A DNA stretch of 64,000 bases from Allomyces arbusculus (GCA_027604705.1 JADHYV010000002.1:620001-684000), one strand, 5' to 3'; positions 1-11,459 are shown, counted from the stretch's first letter. A program made the numbers and translations. Notes: generated from the letters alone by a model not told the origin.

Positions 1-1918
1 GTCAAACGAGTTGTCGATAAACTGCTGCAAGTCGCCCTCGAGGTCGGCAATCTGCTTCTTGAAGGCATTGTAGTCGAGGTCGTACTCCATCTTGCGGTGG
101 TCGAGAATGTCGTATGGCTTGCGCTGCATCGACGTGACGATGTTGTTGAACCGCTTCAGAATGTTGTCCATGCCCTCGACGCCGAGCGACTCGAGCTTGG
201 CAAACTTGTCGATGACCGAAAACATGTCGACGACCTTTTGGATGCGCTTGCAAAACGCGTCAAACTTGCCGAAAATATACATTTCCGAAAAGTCGAATTG
301 CTTTTCCGACTTGGTCTCTTGCAGCTTGCGCTTCGTCTCGTGGAAGTGCTTTTGGTAGGCCTCGTTGAGCTGAATGCACTCGGTCAGCTTGCGCAGCAGT
401 GTCGGCCGGTCCTGCTCCCAGAGCTTAGCGCCGCCGTCGCGGTAAATGTACTCCTTGGACGACGTGATCATTTGGTTCGTGATCTTGACAAACAGCGACG
501 TCATGCGCTCCGACGTGTTGTAGTAGCGCGAGATGCTGTAGATCATCTTGATCGCGTTGATCAGGCCCGGGATCGCCGGGATCATGCCCACGGGGTCCGA
601 CCGGTAGAGCGGCTCGCAGAAGCGCTCGAGCGCGTAGAGGTACTTGACGTTGTCCTATTGTGGCAAAGTAGGATGGGAAGTGAGCGACTGAGCGAAGGGC
701 GCAGATGCCGCGGGCCAGGGAGACAGGAAGACACACCTTGGACTCGTTGGCCGCATCGGTCACACGGTTATCGAGGTCCTTCCACGCCCTCAGCAGCGCG
801 CGCGACTTGACGGCGTTCAAGATGCCAATCACCTTCTTGCACATGGGCGTCTTGAGCTGGTCGGTGATCGAATTGAACTTGACCATGCGCGCCTTCCAGT
901 GCGCGAGCTCGGCGTTTGGTCCAATATCGTCGGCCTCCTTGCGCATCTGCTCCGACTCGGCAAGCACCTGCTCAATCTGCTTGCACCACTCGGTCACGAC
1001 CGCCTCAAGGGCATTGATCAGGGCCGGGTCGTGAATCGCGTTCAAGTAGTCGGCGGGCGAGGCGTAGGCGTCGAGCGAGACCGAGACGGGCGTGAGTTGC
1101 ACCGAGTCCTTGAGATTGACCATGGCCACCTCCACCTCGGACACAAACTGCTGCAGCGACTCGATGAAGTCGGCCGTGCCCTCGCCCTTGTTCTGCTTGC
1201 TCAACTCGCCCCAGTTCTCCTACGTGATGGGCATCGCAGGAATGCGTGGTTCGAGTGAGTGTAAGGGTTGCGGGAGGCGAAGACAGAGGGCAAAGAGAGC
1301 CAGCGTACCTGCGCCCGTAGTGTTGGCAAAATAACATGCTTGACCACGGTCGCGAGCGAAGGCAGAATCGAGTTGTTGATGACGCCAAATGCGACATCGG
1401 TGGCCAAGTTGGCGACGGTGATGGCCTTGGTCGAGGTGCGCACAAAGAAGCAGCCCATGCCGCCAATCGCGTCGCGCACGCCGTCGGTGACGATCAGCTG
1501 GTACTTAGATGCTGCCGTCGACTTGGAGGGCTCGTCCTATCGGGATAATTCCGCACGGACGAGTGAGCGTCGTGCCCATATATGTCCCCACACTCGATGC
1601 GCGCAACGGCCGTACCTTCTTCCAGAAGAAGAGGACGCGGCGAATTCCACCCTCGCGGAAAAACTCGTTGACGACCTCAATCTTGGTCCCGAGCAGAAAA
1701 CTCGCCTCGAGCGTCGCCGACTTTTCGCCGACCAGTTCGGCAAACTTGTCGAGCAAGGCGCGGTGCCGTGCGTCGAGACTTGCGCGCCGCTTTTCAATGG
1801 CGTTGGCCTGTGCGGCCGCGGCCGCCGCCTTTTTCTTGGCCTGCTCGTCGCCGCCAAGGGCCAGGTTATTGGTCGAGCCGCGCTCAGCGCCGCTGCGTAA
1901 TGGTACTGCGTCGGACAT
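1..1918 (-). CDS. Axonemal outer-arm dynein heavy chain (DNAH5/DNAH8 type), N-terminal part
   Basis: This is the 5' end of a flagellar dynein heavy chain, the motor that slides axonemal doublets; the gene runs off the window at base 1. Four exons (1918-1616, 1536-1309, 1219-737, 654-1), all joined in phase 0, give about 556 residues. Donors are GTACGG, GTACGC and GTGTGT. The N-terminus (DARHR.., then EFFREGGIRRVLFFWKKV) and the segment GGMGCFFVRTSTKAIT match the head of the gamma/DNAH5-DNAH8 outer-arm class. Exons 3 and 4 carry the DHC_N1 tail region (NWGELSK, AHWKARMVKFNSI). None of the AAA motor domain lies inside the window. ATG 1918 is the first Met in frame and precedes a charged, Ala-rich stretch. 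The assignment as a dynein heavy chain is firm; the DNAH5-versus-DNAH8 subclass is from remembered family pattern. Confidence 0.93.
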
Positions 1919-2718
1919 GGTGGTGGAAGACGGAGGCAGGGGCAGGACGGAGGGCTGACGTGCAGATCGGCGGCGCGCTTCGCGTCGATCACAGAGCGGG
2001 GGGTGGATCAAAAAACGGCTGAGTGATAGTGCAATTGAGGGAACGGCGCCGGCGAGCGTGAATGCAGCGGCGGAACGGCAAACGCTGTGCGCCCTGGCCA
2101 GCAGGGGGCGGGGTATGGGGAGAGCGGACGGGTCCTGTCGGTCGAGAGATTCCCCGACGGCCGCGGCGAGCGGTAAGCGGCAGGTGAAGAGGGGGCGGCG
2201 GGGTGGTGCGCCAGATCGTCGGCAGGACGAGCTCGGTCGCGGCCAGCGCGACAGAGCGGGGTGGAGGGTGCGGAGGCCGCAGGGACGGCGGGGAAGACGG
2301 CCAGGATAGAGGAGGGGCGCTTCCCGCACAAATGCGCAGAGTGGCGGGCACAACGAGGTGGGGGTGGGGGTGGAATGGAGAGCGGGGGCTCACGCGGCAG
2401 CGGCGGTCTCCTGGCGAGCGCTGGCTTCGTTCGCTGCCTCCCTTGCGCGTCGACCCGCCAACCGCGAACGTTACACGTCTCGCATTTGCACGTGCAAATC
2501 ATTAACTGGTCTCTCACGGCCGCGAGACGCGGGTTGCGGCGTCGCTCTTTGCTGGCGCGGCGCTTGCTCGAGCGCGCCTGCACGTCTGTCTTACTGCTGC
2601 TGGTCATGCTGTCCATCAAAGCATGCGATCCTTCAAGCGAAGCTGCATTTCCAGACCCAAACCGTTTTAACTGCGCAGCTCACTCCGTGTTGAACTCTTT
2701 CTCCCCTACAAGTCTTCC
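1919..2718. other. Intergenic, dynein 5' side
   Basis: This 800 bp stretch holds the presumed dynein promoter and the 3' flank of the first 7TM gene. It is GC-rich in its first 500 bp. The open frames in it have no recognisable protein content. No gene or RNA recognised. Confidence 0.5.
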
Positions 2719-4033
2719 TCAGAGCGGCTTCTTGACGTCCGCCGCCATAAGCGACCCGCCCGCGACCTTACCGTGCTGAGGGTGGGCCGCGGCCACGCGC
2801 ACGTTAGCCATAGGCATGGTACTGACCGACGCGGAGGCCGAGGCGTTCATGCTCGCCCTCGTGCCGCCAGATTGCGCCAGCGCCGACTGCGACTGCGACG
2901 TGCCCGACCCCGATTTCACGTCTTTTGATCGCACGAGCTTGCGCGTCTGCTTGATAGAAAAGACAAAGAAAATGACGGCCTCGACAGTCGGCGCAAACCG
3001 GTTCAGCGTCACGACCATGTGCGTGATCCCCGCCGCGTTGGCGCTGATCATGGAGAAAATGAGCGCGATCAGGTAAGCAATGTCAACGGCGACGGGCGGC
3101 AGGAACGACAGAATCACTTCGCGGCGCCTGGTCGAGAAAGCGAACATCAACGTCAGTCATCGTCGCGATTTCGGTCTTGCAAGAACCAAACGCACGCTTT
3201 CTCCGATGCCGAAACGCCAGTTTTCGAGCTCTTTGCGGTCACAGACGCGCCCGTCCCCGCCGCCATCCCGCCGGTACCACCCGTCGTGCTCGCGCTCGCC
3301 AACTCGGTCCCGCCGTCCTGTGTCCACTGCTGCGTCGACCCATGCAGCATGTCGAGGTTCTTGGCAATAATTTGGTAGAAGAGCACGTCGACAGCCAAGT
3401 TGAAGAGCTGCACGATCAAAAACGCGATAAAACTCAACACCTGCTCGCCCTGCCGAGCGTCCACCAGGTCCTCGGGCACGGGCATGCGGTTTCCGTACTT
3501 TTGCTCGAGCACTCGCACGGCTGAGACGCACCCGAGCGAGACGAGCAATACGATCCACACAATGGCCGTCGCGTAAGGGAAGTACTTTTGCCGGTGGAAC
3601 GAGCTGATCGCGCGCAGTCGCCAGAACCGGACGGTCGTGAGGATCGCGTAGCCTACAATGCGGGCGGAGCACATGGCGGAGTGAGTCCTGGCCGGCTGCC
3701 GAGTCTCCGCGTCCAGCACAATGGGCCTGTGCCGACTCCGCCCATACCCAACCGCACGGTAATATCGCCGCCAATTGACGTGATCTTTGGCCAAGGGAAC
3801 CACGTAAACTGCGAGATGCGCGTGAGCGTGTAGACAATCTCGAGCAGCGAGGTCGCGAGCAAGAACAGGCACGCAATGGTCGACGCGATCCAAAACACTT
3901 GCCGCCCCTTGACGGCCTGCGGCACGCACTCCTTGAGCGACACGAAAATCGCAATGATCCCGCAGCAGTGCAGGAACAAGCTGAGCGCGCGCAGCTGGTC
4001 GCTGAGGTTGTTGGGGTCGTAGAACCAGCCCAT
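2719..4033 (-). CDS. 7TM membrane protein, tandem family member A
   Basis: Predicted seven-transmembrane protein of 383 residues and unknown function. Exons are 4033-3748, 3652-3196 and 3127-2719, with introns in phase 1 and phase 2, exactly as in the other family members. Hydrophobic segments: TM1 near residues 14-32 (LSLFLHCCGIIAIFVSL), TM2 starting at QVFWIASTIACLFLLATS, TM3 across the first intron, TM4 (ATAIVWIVLLVSLGCV), TM5 (FIAFLIVQLFNLAVDVLFY), TM6 (PPVAVDIAYLIALIFSMI) and TM7 (APTVEAVIFFVFSIKQT). The loop between TM5 and TM6 is long and Ser/Thr/Gly-rich, and the C-tail is Ser/Ala-rich. Shared signatures are RxFWIAS in TM2 and NRFxxxxE...QTRKL at the end of TM7. The topology is receptor-like, but I see no GPCR DRY or NPxxY motif. 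It is the most divergent of the minus-strand array members. Confidence 0.8.
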
Positions 4034-5475
4034 CGTGGCGAACTCGCGGCAAAGGCGGAGGGGTTGGAGGGCGAGAATCGACAGAAGCGGGTGATGCTGC
4101 AGCGCGCGAGTGACAGATCAAGACGAGCCGTGAGCTCAAGCTTTCGCGATGGTGTTGGCGGGGCGGAACGGCCAGATCGCGGAATTTGGGACAGGGTCGT
4201 CGACACGCGAAACCGTGGCAATGGCCTTGTCGTGGGCAGCTGGTGCGGGTTCGGTGCGTGAATCTGGCTGAATCGCGCCGAGAGCTGGGGTGGCGGTTAG
4301 ATCAGGATGAGAAGCGGGGAGTATGGGTCGCAGCGATCGAAGCGACCGTTGCATCGCGGCAGCGTGTGGCAGTCAATCCAGGCTGCCAGTGCAGCGGTGC
4401 CTGGTCGCCAGAGTGCACAGAGAAGCTCCATCCAGCACCGACCCGATCAGCCTCCCGCCGTCCGCGCACTTTCCCACGATAGTCCCTTGCCTCCCAGGCT
4501 CCCTTGCATTTTTTGTTGGCAACAAAATGTCCTCGACCATAAACTCTTTGTTGTCGTGTCATTCCTTGCACCATGAGAGCCCGCCAATGTGTCGTGCCAA
4601 AGAGTCTCACTGGTTCGGAACATGTCCCATGCACGAGAACAGCACAACAAATAATTGTCTCCTCGTGATGGGTCCGCCACTGTGGATGACCACTTCAGCA
4701 GGTACTCGAGAAGCGTTACGCTCGGAATCTTGAGATGGTGGTCGGCGAGAGCAACCAGTCGTCGATAGCCATATCTAAGACCGGGGTTACCAGGGTGCCT
4801 GACTTGCTCCTTGCTCACGATGAAATTGGGCAACCTGCAGAACAGGGACATTGGCTAAGAGCAGCAGGAAGATCCGACCATTCCCGAGCTGCGGCGCGCG
4901 CTATTTGAGCCTAGCCGTAGCAGTCAGTGTACCGATGGAATCAGTTGGCCAACCCAGGAACTGAAACTTAATCATGAGCGGCGACATGGCCACTCTTCGC
5001 AGCTTCGTGTGAAAATCCAAGCGGTGGTTTCAGCGCTGCCAATACGCAGTATCATGAACAATCTCTTTGCCATTTTTCTGAAATTGCTATGACCGTTTCA
5101 ATGTATCCATGAGCGCGGAAGCGGCTGCTCCGTGCTCGCAGACGGCGCACACAATCGAGAGCATGGAGCCAGGATATGGATTCCATCACGAGTCCCGACC
5201 GAAAGGCTTTTGTCAGGAAATCGGGCGGCGCCATCAAATGACAGACGTCTGACCAGAGCTGAGGACCAAGCAGTGCTGTTGCATTGCCGCGGCCTGCACC
5301 GTCGAAGCATGGACAAGGAGAAAAAAATCAGGAAATATGTTTTCGGCTGGCATTCTCGATCATCATCGGCCAGATGCATATATGGGACATACTGGGGATT
5401 AAAGACCGTGGATGGTTCAAGATCACATCAAACCAATCCGTTTGCAAGTGTCGTGCGAATGAACGGAGCAATTCC
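4034..5475. other. Intergenic, lower GC
   Basis: About 1.4 kb between 7TM gene A and the first decayed family fragment. Base composition from about 4450 onward is visibly less GC-rich than the surrounding genes, as expected of DNA not under coding constraint. A 134-codon minus-strand frame at 4447-4851 has no recognisable domain. I see no gene, RNA or mobile element. Confidence 0.45.
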
Positions 5476-5575
5476 TCACGCCCTGACGCGCGCCAACGCC
5501 GCGATTGCACCCGTCGACATGACAGACACTCCAGTTCGCGCCAACTACTGTCAATTTTCACGCGACTCAGTGGTA
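5476..5575 (-). pseudogene. Tail fragment of a 7TM family gene
   Basis: This stretch resembles at DNA level the 3' coding tail of gene C (about 8378-8465) and gene D (about 10132-10210), including the shared tract CGACGCGCGCC...CGCC and a TTCGCGCCAAC/TTCGCGCCGAC block. Nothing of the TM6-TM7 exon remains next to it. It is probably the residue of a further copy removed by deletion. The match is short and was found by eye. Confidence 0.45.
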
Positions 5576-5749
5576 TGGATTTGGACAACACTGTGAGCCG
5601 CTGCACGAGACTGACACCCTCAATAACTTGTATCAACCGAGAAGTCCAAGGCGAGGAAGTGCTGAGCGGGGCCTTGGTCGGTGGGTAAGTATACCCTTTG
5701 TCGGTTTGCCGCGCCGCACCGTCCTCGTAGTTGTGCTACATGTTCGGCT

Positions 5750-6815
5750 CTTGGGTTTCCGTCCATCTCTTTCTGTCCGCTTCAAGTCACTCCAAAAGCC
5801 GCCGCGCTCCTCGGGCTAGAGTCGCTCCCAACACAAGCACCGCGAGCCATGACGACGCGATGACCCCTCCCGTCGGCGGCTAGCGATCGGATGGACAACT
5901 TAGGTAACAGCACAGAAAAGCATACCGCAGAACGCTGGGGGGGGGGGGGGGGACACACTAGCACCTGCACCAATGTTGTTCTGCGCGGGTTGTTTGCTCG
6001 AACATCGACATGGATGCCTTCTTGCCACCTAACTCACCTCGCCGCGCAGGATGCAAATCTGTTGACGCCGCGGTCTCGAAGCCTGGCGTACCGTCACCGG
6101 AAACGACCACAAGCGATTTGCGTGCCGACGCTGGACGCGTCGACATGGGCGGTTGCATCGAGTGCGTATTCTTCAAAGCGATGGCCATAAATGCCACGTC
6201 GATGACGAGTGTTGCGAGATTGGTGATGAGAAAGGCGGCAAACGTGACTCTCGACTCGAGGTGCCGCGCTGCCGCAAAACTTGGTGTTGCGATGAGCGTA
6301 CGATAGAATTGGATCTCAAGCTATACGGACTTGCGCGACGCACGCGAGCGGAAACAGGGGCATGAACCAAACCACGGCCGTGAAGGGCACGACATGGCAC
6401 TGGAGTTTGCGTAGGCCAATACTCATAAGCCGTTAAAAGCGGAACGCAAAGAAAATTGCCAGCCCTGTGTATGGAGTGAGTGTGAGCACTTGTTTCATTG
6501 TTGCAATCTTCCTCCGACTGTACCGAGTCGCAGAGAATAGTCGCCAATGAGCAAATTTCATGGCTCCCACGTATTGAAGTAGGAGAGGATGAAGAGGCCA
6601 AATAAGAACTCGACGGGCTCGGCTGGCGCCAAGCATAAGCAGCCGACCAGCGACGCAATCCAGAATCGCGTACGCGACCGACGAAGTGCCTTGACAATCG
6701 AGAGAACCGAGAACTACAAGAGAGAGATGCCGATAATATGACTGACGAGGAACACAACGACGGGCTGATGCATTAAGTCTGCAGGATTTAACTGAAGCTA
6801 CGTCTACGGGTGTTG
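5750..6815 (-). pseudogene. Decayed 7TM family copy (psi-1)
   Basis: Clear relic of a 7TM gene on the minus strand. The exon 1 region (about 6800-6560) reads LQLNPADLMHQPVVV, then HIIGISLL, a TAG stop, then FSVLSIVKALRRSRTRFWIA and CLCLAPAEPVEF. Its start codon is gone and the TM2-TM3 loop is scrambled after LFGLFIL. The exon 2 region (about 6460-6020) keeps GLAIFFAFRF followed by a stop, FTAVVWFMPLFPLACVAQVR, and ESRVTFAAFLITNLATLVID with a frame change between blocks. The TM6-TM7 exon is missing; 5750-5820 resembles the 3' flank of gene D instead. With at least three independent lesions it cannot encode a 7TM protein. A run of 16 G lies inside it (5937-5952). Confidence 0.8.
5937..5952 (+). 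repeat. G16 homopolymer
   Basis: Uninterrupted run of sixteen G residues inside decayed 7TM copy psi-1. Runs this long are replication and sequencing slippage sites. Confidence 0.9.
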
Positions 6816-6928
6816 GGTAATATCCCTTCATCTGCTAATTGTCTGTATACATTGGCAACATTGACAGACAATAGTCGATCACATCAAGTCGAAAAGTGAT
6901 GCTAGCTGCTTGGATCAACATACTGGCT

Positions 6929-6950
6929 GATTACAACGCAGGGTGTTAAA
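6929..6950 (-). promoter_or_regulatory. Conserved element upstream of psi-1
   Basis: Plus-strand GATTACAACGCAGGGTGTTA matches two other sites (8093-8112 and 9829-9849) with the core GATTGCAACGCGGGGTGTTA. Each lies about 80-130 bp before a 7TM first exon. It may be a promoter element, or only flanking DNA copied with the gene. Confidence 0.4.
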
Positions 6951-7139
6951 GGTGTTGTGGAGTGAGGACGGGGTAAGCTGAACGAAGATGCGACCTTAGA
7001 TAAAACAAGCAAGGACTCGACGCGAACATGTGGGGTGCTTGACGTTCACGAACAGCCCGGTTCACGGTCGATCCACCTTCTATGCTCCACCTCTGCTGAA
7101 CGCATGGACAGGAGAAATGGGACGAACAAGCTCCTCCGC

Positions 7140-7997
7140 CACTGAACGACACTAGACTCGTCAAACGCCGGCACAGCCTTCTTGCCGCCTTCTTGCCGCT
7201 CGATTCGCGCACAAACCGCGGGGATGACGCTGCCGTCGCCTCCACTGCCTTGCCCTCAGCCCCGACCACCTCGTTGCGCGCAGATGATGGCCGCGTCGAC
7301 ACGGACGTTTGCATCGACTGCGCATTTTTCAGAATGATGGCAGCAAACGCCACATCCATCGCCAACGTCGAGCCATTGGTCACAATAAACGAGACGAACG
7401 TGACGCTCGATTCGAGGTGACGCGTCGTCGTAATGCCCAGTGGGGCCACGTGCGTGCGAATGTACTCGGACTCGAGTCAACGGACTTCAACAACACAAGC
7501 GAGCGAGAAAAGGGCCATGAGCCAGACCACGGCCGTGACCGGAAAAAAGCAGCGCTGCATTTCGACCGGGCCGGAGATTTTGAGCCGGTACAAACGGCAA
7601 ACGAAGAGAATTGCAACACCTAGGTCGACGTGAAAATTGGAGGTCGTGAGAAGAGTTTTTGTTCCTCGTCCTGGACAACATGGACGCAAACAGCAGCAAC
7701 AACTCACCGATCCGCAAGGACAGGTCCCCGAAAAAACGAGTGCCATCGTGTCCATGTGAACAACGTGTAGTTGGAGAGCGTAAAGAGGCCAAAGCAGATC
7801 TCGACGGGTTCGGCGGGTGCCAAGCACAGACACCCAGCCAAGGACGCGATCCAGAATTTTGTGCGCGAGCGTCGGAGGGCCTTGACAATCGAGAGAACTG
7901 ATAGCCACAAGAGAGTAATGCCAAAAATATGAACGACGAGGAACAGGACGACAAGTTCGTGCAACGGGTCCGTGGGGTTGAACTGCAGCCCGGCCAT
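7140..7997 (-). pseudogene. Decayed 7TM family copy (psi-2)
   Basis: Young pseudogene closely related to genes C and D. Exon 1 starts at ATG 7997 (MAGLQFNPTDP) and would end at 7708; exon 2 would start at 7619. Three defects are visible. A run of six T on the coding strand near 7731-7736 shifts the frame after TRWHSF; five T would restore the family sequence GDLSLRIG. Exon 2 carries an in-frame TGA after SLACVVEVR, where paralogs have an Ala codon. The third exon with TM6, TM7 and tail is absent: after about 7140 the sequence passes into the 5' flank of psi-1. TM1-TM5 are otherwise well conserved, so inactivation is recent. The T-run alone could be a sequencing error, but the stop and the lost exon could not. 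Confidence 0.85.
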
Positions 7998-8092
7998 GCT
8001 TGTGCTTCGCGCCTGCAGGTGGCGAAGATCGCTTGCAGTCAAGAGCTGTCTGCCGGCTCTTGGTTTCGGCAATTGAATGGATCAGCACGGTC

Positions 8093-8112
8093 GATTGCAA
8101 CGCGGGTGTTGA
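8093..8112 (-). promoter_or_regulatory. Conserved element upstream of psi-2
   Basis: GATTGCAACGCGGGTGTTGA on the plus strand, about 95 bp before the psi-2 start codon. It is one G shorter than the copy upstream of gene C. Confidence 0.4.
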
Positions 8113-8439
8113 GCATGATGAACGGAACAGACGCGGGCTGGCTGTTTGACGTCGGGGTGGGAAGACACGCATCACATCCAACACAGGTTTTTGATGTGTG
8201 ACGCATGGCCGTCACCCGGCTGTCACCATGGCCGTGGGTTGCACCGATCCATGCGCAAAAGAGCAAAGGGAAAACAAACTGGTTCGATTGAGCGACATAC
8301 GTGTTGTCTGCCCACTGTCACCTCGCCGCTACGAGTCATTCCTAATGCCGTCAGTCACTCCCAGACACCGTCCGCCCTTTCACGCCCCGACGCGCGCCGA
8401 CGCCGTGGTTGCGCTCGTCGACGTCGCGGACACTTCACC

Positions 8440-9749
8440 CTATTGCTTGACCAGTTCGCGCCGACTATTGGCACCGGCAGTCGGCGACGCTGCACTCGCA
8501 GCGCGCGACCGCGGCCCACCTGCACTACTCGAATCGTGCGACCCAGTACCCACGCCGCGGCTTGGCACCTGCGTGGTGCGTCCGCCGCCGGAACTATGTC
8601 TCTTGACGAGGTGCTTGGTCATCGGAATCGACACGAGGTAGAGCGTGAACACCTCGAGCGTGGCCCCGAACCGGCACAGCGTGATGTTCACGTACATGCC
8701 CGGTCCGCCAGTAAGTGGTTCGGTGAGTGCATAGAAGAGCGAGACGAGGTAGATGACTTGGATGAACAGGGACGGGGCCAGCGAGACCAGGGCGCGAAGT
8801 TGGCTAGAAGGTCGTCAGGTGCGGGTGGAGAAGTGAGCTGGAAGCTTAAGACAATACGTCGAGGATCCAGGCAGCGATGGCAGAACGCACAAGCTTTTGC
8901 GCCGTTGCTGCGCGACGCTCGTCTCGTCACTGGTCGACATGGCCTTCTTGCCCTCCGATTCGCCACCGCGCACGGTCCGGAAGACCCATGATGCCGTGGA
9001 CACGGCTGGCGTGCCCTCGTTGCTCACGGCCGAGTTCCGCGCCAACGACGAGCGCGTCGACATGGTGGACTGCACCTGCACGTTGTTCAAAATGATGGCC
9101 GTGAAAGCCACGTCAATGGCGATCGTCGCTAGATTGGTGATGAGAAACGCGGCAAACGTGACGCTCGACTCGAGGCGCCGCGCCGTTGCAAATCCTAGCG
9201 GCAAAATGAACGAGCGGAAGTACTCGGTTTCGAGCGCGCGAACTTGGCCGACACACGCGAGCGAGAAGAGGAGCATGAACCAGACCAGGGCCGTGACAGG
9301 CAGAAAGTACCGCTGGATCTTGCGCGGGCCAATGATCTTGAGCCGGAAAAAGCGGCACGCAAACAAAATCGCGAGCCCTAGGCGAAGAGACCGGACGTTA
9401 GGTATCGCTCATTCCGGCTCCTTGCTGGCCGCTCTTGTGCAAGCAACAGCAGCAACGTACCTAGCCGCACGGACAGATCACCAACGAACGAGTGCCACCG
9501 CGTCCATGTGAACAGCGTGTAGTTCGAGAGTGTAAAGAGACCAAAACAAATCTCGACGGGTTCGGCGGGAGCCAAGCACAGGCACCCAATCAGCGACGCG
9601 AGCCAGAACCGCGTGCGGGATTGGCGAAGCGCCTTGACAATCGAGAGCACCGACAGCGCCAGGAGAATGATCCCGACAATGTGAATAATGAGGAACACGA
9701 CAACGAGCTGATGCGTCGGATCCGCAGGGTTGAATTGCAGTCCACCCAT
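8440..9749 (-). CDS. 7TM membrane protein, tandem family member C
   Basis: Intact seven-transmembrane protein of 379 residues, function unknown. Exons are 9749-9461, 9377-8891 and 8803-8440. Intron 1 is phase 1 (RL-G-LAI) and intron 2 is phase 2 (RKSF-QLRA), identical to genes A, D and E. Segments: TM1 VVVFLIIHIVGIILLALSV, TM2 FWLASLIGCLCLAPAEPVEI, TM3 RLGLAILFACRFFRLKII, TM4 VTALVWFMLLFSLACVGQV, TM5 TFAAFLITNLATIAIDVAFT, TM6 SLFIQVIYLVSLFYALTE, TM7 LCRFGATLEVFTLYLVSIPM. The TM5-TM6 loop is about 80 residues and Ser/Arg-rich, and the C-tail is Gly/Ser-rich. It is very close to gene D. A conserved DNA element sits about 80 bp upstream of ATG 9749. Both splice junctions preserve the paralog reading frame, which makes the model secure. 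Confidence 0.85.
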
Positions 9750-9828
9750 GCTCTCGTTGCTGGCCGGTTGCCGACAAACGACTTGTAGCTGGGTGTCGAG
9801 GTCGCCGTGTTGGCGGCGACGCGTAAAT

Positions 9829-9849
9829 GATTGCAACGCGGGGTGTTAA
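9829..9849 (-). promoter_or_regulatory. Conserved element upstream of gene C
   Basis: GATTGCAACGCGGGGTGTTA on the plus strand, 80-100 bp before the gene C start codon. It is shared with psi-1 and psi-2 and not found upstream of genes A, D or E. Confidence 0.4.
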
Positions 9850-10136
9850 GGAAAACGGACAAGCAGGGCTTGCGGGCTTCGGCAAGGTTGGAGACTTGGG
9901 GGTGCGCCCTTTGCTTGAGTTCACTTCGTTATCTCCCAAGGGGCGAACAACAACCCGTACAACTGCGCTACAAGCACAACCACAACGACCCTCATCATTC
10001 GAAAAGAAGCTGATATGATCATATCAACGACCTGCTGTCAGAGTCGCTCTATGGGGAGTGCTTCCATCTCTATCTATCCGCCGCAAGTCACTTCCATAGC
10101 CGCAAGTCTCGTCCCAACAACCCCAGGTCAACCAGC

Positions 10137-11459
10137 TCACGCCCCAACGCGCGCGGTCGCCGTGACCCCGCCCGCCAATGCCGCCGAGTCGGGCTTGCTA
10201 AGTTCGCGCCGACTCGCACCTGTTGACGGCGCCGTGCTCGACGTGCGCGACCGCACACCCCCACCGGTCGACTCTACCTGCGACCCTGTCCCACCGCCGC
10301 GGCTCGACCCACGCGTGCCAGCGCCGCCACCGCCACCACCACTTGCATTCTGCCGCGTGACGAGGTGCTTGGTCATGGGGATCGACACATAGTAGAGCGT
10401 GAAGGCCTCGAGCGTCGCCGCAAACCGACACAGCGTGATGTTGGCGTACATGCCCGGCCCGCCGAAATCGCCCTCGGTCAGGGCGTAGAAGAGCGTGATC
10501 AGATAGATGATTTGGATGAGCATGGCGGGCGCGAGCGAGGCGAGGACGCGCATTTGGCTGGACGTGGAAGCAGGTGGAGAAGGTCAGCAGGATCGCGAGT
10601 CGTTGGAAAATCGGGATATAGAACGCGTACAAGCGTCTACGCCGTCTCTGCACTGTGGCCAGCTCGTCTGGTGCCGCCAGCTTCTTCTTCCCACTCACCG
10701 TGCGCGCGGGCCGCATCGTCGGCGCCGACTCGACCGTCCCTTCAGCAGCAACGACGGAACTGCGCACCGACAACGAGCGCGTCGGCATGGAATGTTGCAT
10801 CGACTGCGCATTGCTCAGAATAATGGCCGCAAATGCCGCGTCGATGGCCAGCGTCGAGATGTTGGTGATGAGAAACGCCGCGAACGTGACACTTGACTCG
10901 AGGTGCCGCGCCGTCGAGAGTCCAGGTGGGGCCGTGCTGGTGCGCAGCAGTTCAACTTCCAGTGCGCGGACTTGCGCGACGCACGCGAGCGAGAATAGGA
11001 GCATGAACCAGACCAGGGCCGTGACGGGCACGAAATAGCGTTGGATCTTGAGCGGACCAATGATCTTGAGCCGGTAAAATCGGCACGCAAACAAAATCGC
11101 AAGCCCTACGATGAGTTGACCGTCACATCTCAGTCACCAACGACGTGGCGGTAATGCACGAGCATCAGCGTACCGAGCCGCACCGACAAATCGCCGATGA
11201 ACGAGTGCCACCGCGTCCATGCAAACAGCGTGTAGCTGGAGAGATAGAACAGGCCAAAGCAGATTTCGATGGGCTCGGCGGGGCCCAAGCACAAACACCC
11301 GATCAACGATGCGAGCCAGAAGCGCGTGCGCGAGCGACGAAGCGCTTTGACAATGGAAGCAACGGAGAGCCACAAGAGCATGATGCCGAGGACATGAAGC
11401 ACGAGGAACGCGACGACCAGCTGACTGGTCGGGTCGGTCGGATCAAACTGTATCCCCAT
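10137..11459 (-). CDS. 7TM membrane protein, tandem family member D
   Basis: Intact seven-transmembrane protein of 393 residues, function unknown. Exons are 11459-11174, 11105-10631 and 10557-10137; donors GTACGC and GTACGC; phases 1 and 2 as in its paralogs. It opens MGIQFDPTDPTSQLVV and keeps the family blocks SIVKALRRSRTRFWLASL, CLCLGPAEPIEICFGLF, SLACVAQVRALE and LCRFAATLEAFTLYYVSIPM. The N-terminus is very short with no signal peptide, so TM1 probably acts as signal anchor. The C-tail has a six-Gly run followed by Ser/Thr/Arg-rich sequence that could be phosphorylated. It is divergently arranged with NOP53 across 588 bp. A receptor or sensor role would fit the topology, but nothing in the sequence identifies a ligand. 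Confidence 0.85.

Noticed and set aside
4447-4851. 134-codon minus-strand frame
   Set aside because: No recognisable domain, lies in low-GC DNA between 7TM gene A and the pseudogenes, and no paralog is seen.
7477-8184. Reading psi-2 as a functional five-helix protein
   Set aside because: A frameshift in exon 1, an in-frame TGA in exon 2 and absence of the third exon together argue for a pseudogene.
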